Positions 32,611-36,251 of a stretch of DNA of 36,251 bases are shown in pieces (the first letter of the stretch is position 1; the number at the start of each line of letters is the position of its first letter). Position numbers and translations under genes: made by a program. The stretch is taken from the NCBI GenBank assembly GCA_022826205.1, contig JAJDVJ010000142.1, forward strand, positions 1 to 36,251. The letters run 5' to 3'. The notes below the pieces were generated by a model. It saw only the letters and a list, made by a program, of their open reading frames with translations. It was not told the origin of the DNA and did no database searches. The DNA is from Silicimonas sp. (GTDB taxonomy: Bacteria > Pseudomonadota > Alphaproteobacteria > Rhodobacterales > Rhodobacteraceae).

Positions 32611-33155
32611 TGGCAACAGCCTCATCGGCAAGGACGCGAGGGCAGGTGGCTCACCCTTCGGGTGCTCGCATTATCGAGCTCCTCAAGGAGAGCGGGGTTG
32701 GAGAGGTCGTTGCATTGCCCGACATTGTCACGAGCGACGGGCTGCTTTGGCCGATATCGCGCGACCCGGCGATTCGTCTGACACGGGTCTGCAAGGAAGA
32801 CGAGGGCGTCTCGATTTGTGCCGCGATGTCCTGCAACGGAACACGGGCGGTGCTGCTGATGCAGCAGACCGGACTCATGGATTCGCTCAATGCAATCCGT
32901 GCGATCGGCATCGACTACCAAAGGCCGGTCGTCATGCTGGTGGGTCTTCTTGAGAAGGAGCCTCATCTGCCTGCAAGCAAGTCTGCGGCCTACGGTGTAA
33001 GGATTGTCGAGCCGGTACTCCGCGCGATGGGGATTTCGCATTCTTCGATCGAAGAGCCTGGGGACGTTGAAAGCATCGTTCACTTGATTGACGAAGCATA
33101 TGCGAACTCGCGTCCGCATGTATTCCTGATTGGGCGAGCACCGGTGGCGCCATGA
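32607..33155 (+). CDS. Thiamine-diphosphate decarboxylase, alpha (Pyr-domain) subunit, ComD-like
   Basis: A 182-residue protein equal to the pyrimidine-binding domain of ThDP enzymes. The activating Glu is in RVCKEDEGVSICAAMSCNGT, followed by VLLMQQTGLMDSLNAIRAIG, matching the QxSGxxNxxN pattern of sulfopyruvate and phosphonopyruvate decarboxylases. It needs the beta subunit encoded next for the diphosphate-binding half; the two together decarboxylate a 2-oxo acid to an aldehyde. GGGAGG lies four bases before the first of two ATGs. It overlaps both neighbours by four bases. Substrate (sulfopyruvate, phosphonopyruvate or another 3-substituted pyruvate) cannot be read from sequence. Confidence 0.85.
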   Translation: MMATASSARTRGQVAHPSGARIIELLKESGVGEVVALPDIVTSDGLLWPISRDPAIRLTRVCKEDEGVSICAAMSCNGTRAVLLMQQTGLMDSLNAIRAIGIDYQRPVVMLVGLLEKEPHLPASKSAAYGVRIVEPVLRAMGISHSSIEEPGDVESIVHLIDEAYANSRPHVFLIGRAPVAP

Positions 33156-33727
33156 CCATCAGGCGTGATGAAGCGCTCCGCACTCTCGTGCCGCTCGTGC
33201 ACGACAACGACATTGTTGTCGCCGTGTACCAGACGAACTTCGACTGGATGGGGATCAATCCCAGGCCACTGAACTACGTGGCCGTAGGAGCAATGGGGCA
33301 GGCGACCTCGCATGGGTTGGGCCTCGCGCTGGCCAACCCGGAGCGACGGGTGTTCGTGTTTGACGGCGATGGCTCGCTGCTCATGAATCTTGGAGCGCTC
33401 GTCACCGTTGCCGGTGCCGGCGTCACCAACTTCTATCATTTTGTGTTTGCGAATCGCGTCTACGAGGTTAACGGCGATCAGCCAATCCCCAACGCCGAGA
33501 ACGTCGACTTTGCGGGATTTGCCGCAGCTGCGGGATACGCCATGTCGCGGTCGTTTGACGATCTTGACGAGTTTGCCCGTGCGGTGCCTCGGATTCTTGA
33601 ACTTGCCGGTCCGCAGATGGTCAGCCTCGAGACAGTGCCCGGCGAACCGTACCCGAGGAATTACGACTACATACATAGCGCAGAGGCACGCAAGACGTTC
33701 GAGGATGCGCTGAATGGAAGGAAATAG
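33152..33727 (+). CDS. Thiamine-diphosphate decarboxylase, beta (PP-domain) subunit, ComE-like
   Basis: A 191-residue diphosphate-binding domain. It has LNYVAVGAMGQATSHGLGLA, the ThDP motif VFVFDGDGSLLMNLGALVTV and, about 25 residues after GDG, the Asn-containing FVFANRVYEVNGDQP, then VDFAGFAAAAGYA. This is the normal C-terminal half of sulfopyruvate/phosphonopyruvate decarboxylases, as a separate subunit as in archaeal ComE. With the preceding alpha subunit it should form an alpha-beta enzyme. It starts inside the alpha stop (ATGA) and is the last gene of the three-gene operon with the aminotransferase, so an amino acid would be converted to its 2-oxo acid and then to an aldehyde. Confidence 0.87.
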   Translation: MTIRRDEALRTLVPLVHDNDIVVAVYQTNFDWMGINPRPLNYVAVGAMGQATSHGLGLALANPERRVFVFDGDGSLLMNLGALVTVAGAGVTNFYHFVFANRVYEVNGDQPIPNAENVDFAGFAAAAGYAMSRSFDDLDEFARAVPRILELAGPQMVSLETVPGEPYPRNYDYIHSAEARKTFEDALNGRK

Positions 33728-33728
33728 G

Positions 33729-35117
33729 TCAGGCGTTGCGAAGCGCTGATGCCCGCCACAGGCCGCCAATGCTCTCCGATGCCACGCGCGACGCAATGAC
33801 CATCGAGATCATCAGTCCGGTCGTGACCGCGGCAGCGACTCCGAACCAGACGCCAATTTCGTTGAAGTGAAACACGCCGACAAACAGCCAGACAAAGAAT
33901 GCAATGCCGAAGGCTTGTCGGTAGAGGCTGATCCAGACACTCCAGATCGGGCGCTTCAGGGCCTGCAGGAAAGAGTTGATTGCAAAAAGCATCATGTAGG
34001 CCGGAAGGATCAGGCTCTCGACCCTGAGGTAGGCGAGACCGACCCGAATCACGTCCGGATCTTGGGTGAATTGTCCAAGCATTGGGCGTCCAAGGATCCA
34101 GATGATCGGCAATGCGCCGGCGGTCATGAAGAATCCGACCTTCCAGCAATAGAAGAGCGCCTCTCGCACGCGTTCATGGTCGCGGGCTCCGAACGCCTGG
34201 GCGGCAATTGGGAGCAGCGCACCGGTCACTCCGAGAACCGGGAGGAACAAGATCTGTTCGAGCCTGATCGCAATGCCAAAGCCGGCAATTGCATGTTCGC
34301 CGAAACCCTTGAGAACGAACTGCACTACGAATCCAGACAGCATCATGATCATGAGCGCGAATGCGGTCGGAAACGTCTGAAGGAAGATTTCCCGAAGCTC
34401 GGGACCTCGGGGCAAGAAGTGCCGGGACCGTACCCGGGAAAGCGTTTCTAGCCTCAACAGCTTCCACATCAGATAGATCATCACGCCAGTTTGGCTGATG
34501 ACAGTGGATACCGCGAGGCCGTCGAAGCCGATCCCGGCCCAAAGGCCAGGAATGCCGAATATCAGCAACGGGTTTAGGGCTATGTTGGCAAAGAATGCAG
34601 CGATCAGGGCATGTTGCATGGACCGCCCGTCGCCGTGGGCTTGCAATGCCCCGTTGCAGGCATAGGCGACCATGAAGCCGGGCAGTGCCAGGGAAAGAAG
34701 CAAATAGTACCGCGTCCCGGCGTCGCGATAAGGTCCGGGCTCGGACACAAGCTGCACGAGCGCCGGGCCGTACCATGATCCGATCGCCAAAAGGACCATG
34801 GCGGCAATGGCGCCGAATGTGACGCCTTGTGCCGAAAGCCGTCGGGCGGAGCGCCGGTCCTTCGCCCCGAGCGCGTTGCCGACGACAGCCCCCATTGCGG
34901 CGCCGAGGCCGAAGCCAATGGACAGCGCGATGTAGAAGGCCTGATACCCCAGAGAGATGCCGGCCTGTGCACTGGTTGACAACAGGCCGGCAAAGAACAT
35001 GTCCACGACGTTGTAAAGCGTGTTGAACAGCATTCCGATCGCGGCAGGGACGGCAAGCATCCGAAAGTGTCCGCTGATCGGACCGTTGGTCAGGTCGCTG
35101 GTGAGTTTACGTGCCAT
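33729..35117 (-). CDS. MATE family efflux transporter
   Basis: A 462-residue, twelve-segment membrane protein of the multidrug and toxic compound extrusion family. N-terminal FRMLAVPAAIGMLFNTLYNV followed by VDMFFAGLLSTSAQAG is the family signature of the first helices; QAFYIALSIGFGLGAAMGAV, NALGAKD and, in the second half, AGFGIAIRLEQILFLPVLGV with QAFGARDHERV repeat the pattern. These use sodium or proton gradients to export cationic or other small compounds. It starts nine bases after the XRE-cupin regulator gene on the same strand, so the two are likely co-transcribed, and it ends one base from the decarboxylase beta gene in a convergent arrangement. Export of a product or toxic intermediate of the cluster is inference. 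Confidence 0.92.
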   Translation of the reverse strand: MARKLTSDLTNGPISGHFRMLAVPAAIGMLFNTLYNVVDMFFAGLLSTSAQAGISLGYQAFYIALSIGFGLGAAMGAVVGNALGAKDRRSARRLSAQGVTFGAIAAMVLLAIGSWYGPALVQLVSEPGPYRDAGTRYYLLLSLALPGFMVAYACNGALQAHGDGRSMQHALIAAFFANIALNPLLIFGIPGLWAGIGFDGLAVSTVISQTGVMIYLMWKLLRLETLSRVRSRHFLPRGPELREIFLQTFPTAFALMIMMLSGFVVQFVLKGFGEHAIAGFGIAIRLEQILFLPVLGVTGALLPIAAQAFGARDHERVREALFYCWKVGFFMTAGALPIIWILGRPMLGQFTQDPDVIRVGLAYLRVESLILPAYMMLFAINSFLQALKRPIWSVWISLYRQAFGIAFFVWLFVGVFHFNEIGVWFGVAAAVTTGLMISMVIASRVASESIGGLWRASALRNA

Positions 35118-35127
35118 GCATGACCGT

Positions 35128-35715
35128 TCAGGGACGCTCCGCCTGGACGGTCAGGAACACGAACTCCGGTGTCAGGACGTCCACGAACCCATGGTTCAGT
35201 TCGGCGTCCACGCTGAGGCTGTCACCGTCGGACAGGGTCAAGTGCTGCTGACCGTAACGATAGATTGCCTGACCAGAGATCACTTGAACGAAGACGACGC
35301 CATGGCCAACATAGGTCGGTGGCTTGCCGCCATCCCGGGTCAGAGTCACCCTGCGTGCCTGGAAGCGAAGATCCTTGCGCGCGTGCAGGGCAAGATTCAC
35401 GTAGTCGTGCCGATGCCCTTCAGTGAGCCGGGTGGATTTCAAGCCCTCGCCGGCGTGCACCAGGGTGAAGTCCGTATGGTCGGTGCGCGCCTCCCTAAAC
35501 AGCGACACGATAGGCACGCTCAGTGCCTCGGCGAGCGCCGCGAGCGTGGATATGCTCGGGCTCACCAGGCCGTTCTCGATGCGGCTCACCATGGCGGCGG
35601 ATACGCCGGAAAGCTCCGCCAGCGCTCTGGCAGAATGGCCGCGTTCGCGCCGGAGCTCCTTCAGTGACTGCCCGATGGCTTCATCGATATGCTTGCCGGC
35701 CTTCTCGGATGCCAT
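35128..35715 (-). CDS. XRE-family transcriptional regulator with C-terminal cupin sensor
   Basis: A 195-residue regulator. Residues about 15-70 are a helix-turn-helix (IGQSLKELRRERGHSARALA, then ELSGVSAAMVSRIENGLVSP); residues about 110-185 are a small-molecule-binding cupin (VTLTRDGGKPPTYVGHGVVF, VISGQAIYRYGQQHLTLSDG, DSLSVDAELNHGF). Proteins of this layout (PuuR/SutR type) usually control amino-acid, polyamine or sulfur metabolism next to them. Its position between a MATE exporter and a CMD-like gene, nine bases apart from each, suggests local control of the cluster. The palindrome in the aminotransferase/aspartoacylase divergent region is a possible target. Confidence 0.9.
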   Translation of the reverse strand: MASEKAGKHIDEAIGQSLKELRRERGHSARALAELSGVSAAMVSRIENGLVSPSISTLAALAEALSVPIVSLFREARTDHTDFTLVHAGEGLKSTRLTEGHRHDYVNLALHARKDLRFQARRVTLTRDGGKPPTYVGHGVVFVQVISGQAIYRYGQQHLTLSDGDSLSVDAELNHGFVDVLTPEFVFLTVQAERP

Positions 35716-35724
35716 TTCGTGCCG

Positions 35725-36251
35725 TCACGTTTCTGCATAGTAGCCGACCACGTCGCCGGCCGTTGTCACGCCAAGCCCGTTGAGCAGCCTGTTGGCGTAG
35801 TTGAAGTAGCAGATGATCTGGTTCATCTCCAGGATTTCGCCGTCATCCCAACCCGTTTCTCGAAGCGAGCGGACGCTGTCTTCCGAGACTGCGCCGGGTT
35901 CAAGGGTCAGGACTTCGGCATACCGGAGCGCCGCGAGTTCGCGGCCACTGAACTGGAACTCGGGCTGCCGGTCCTTGAGCGCCCTTTCGATCCCGGTGGC
36001 GCGCTCATCGTTTCCGATAAGGTGCTTGGCGTTTGCCCAGTGATTTGCATAGGAGTAAGCGCAATCGTTCAGCGTGGACACGTATGAGCCCATTACTTCC
36101 TGGAACCACTGCGGAATGCTGTTGCCGTCGTCATGAAGGCAGGCGCGATAGAGCGTGACATGACCATGCATGGTGTTCGGCCGGAGCGAATGGACACGCA
36201 TGACGTTGTCTACGGTTCCGTGCGGGGTCCGCGCCTGCTCCAAGGCTTCCG
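35725..36251 (-). CDS. AhpD/CMD-like peroxidase-related protein, 5' end outside the window
   Basis: The visible 174 codons, open to the window edge, encode an all-helical carboxymuconolactone-decarboxylase-like domain of the peroxidase-related group: HGTVDNVMRVHSLRPNTMHG, IPQWFQEVMGSYVSTLND, ELAALRYAEVLTLEPGAVSE and DGEILEMNQIICYFNYANRL. Family members keep CxxC with a downstream His, used for thiol redox chemistry; here the segment is LNDCAYSYANHW, so the second Cys is Ser. It may have lost peroxidase activity or use a single Cys. A TTG at 36243 could mimic a start, but the family needs about 15-20 more residues, so the true start lies beyond 36251. Same strand as the regulator, nine bases away. 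Confidence 0.8.
   Translation of the reverse strand, partial: EALEQARTPHGTVDNVMRVHSLRPNTMHGHVTLYRACLHDDGNSIPQWFQEVMGSYVSTLNDCAYSYANHWANAKHLIGNDERATGIERALKDRQPEFQFSGRELAALRYAEVLTLEPGAVSEDSVRSLRETGWDDGEILEMNQIICYFNYANRLLNGLGVTTAGDVVGYYAET

Overview
The window looks like a chromosomal segment of an alphaproteobacterium of moderately high GC content, most likely Rhodobacterales/Rhodobacteraceae. This rests on gene order and protein style, not on an rRNA marker, because none is present. Supporting observations are the block TPR membrane protein - bamB - der, the LOG protein / LysM protein / Atm1-type ABC exporter block, a 35-residue Arg/Lys-rich protein resembling the small RSP_7527-type proteins of that family, and a 55-residue two-segment membrane protein next to an M48 peptidase. 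No tRNA, rRNA or CRISPR array was seen.

Layout. 1-275 is the cut-off end of an IS630-type insertion sequence. 495-1732 is a two-gene minus-strand operon (SDR oxidoreductase, then a cupin of the 2,4'-dihydroxyacetophenone dioxygenase type), divergent from an iron-type superoxide dismutase that ends in a clear hairpin terminator. 2623-7798 holds a LOG-family phosphoribohydrolase, a repeat-rich LysM protein with a good sigma70-like promoter, and an ABC exporter. 7894-12752 is a two-gene RND efflux operon on the minus strand. 12936-16403 is the TPR/bamB/der operon, followed by convergent serS, then ppx/gppA, an orphan DNA methyltransferase with a DPQY motif, and a KDPG aldolase. 21368-22547 contains two small genes (35 and 55 residues) and an M48 peptidase.

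22,550-26,546 is a looser accessory-like stretch. It has a GNAT acetyltransferase pseudogene with an in-frame stop, a PNPOx-like flavoprotein, a complete hipBA toxin-antitoxin module with perfect inverted repeats laid over its promoter, and several hundred bases without recognisable genes.

26,547-36,251 is the most distinctive part. One minus-strand run encodes an aspartoacylase-like amidohydrolase, a Rieske oxygenase, two tandem paralogous proteins of unknown family, and a DUF1116 (YlbE/AllG-like) protein; the last four overlap each other by 1-4 bases. Diverging from it is a HisC-like aminotransferase followed by a two-subunit thiamine-diphosphate decarboxylase (sulfopyruvate/phosphonopyruvate decarboxylase type), again with 4-base overlaps. 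Next come a MATE exporter, an XRE-cupin regulator and an AhpD/CMD-like protein missing one cysteine of its CxxC. The genes read as a metabolic cluster: deacylation, transamination and decarboxylation of an amino-acid-like compound, Rieske-type oxidation, with its own regulator and exporter. The substrate cannot be told from sequence. I regard this as the best candidate for an undescribed system in the window.

All calls were made by reading translations and motifs by eye. No database search was possible, so family assignments of well-known proteins are firm while subfamily and substrate statements are inference.
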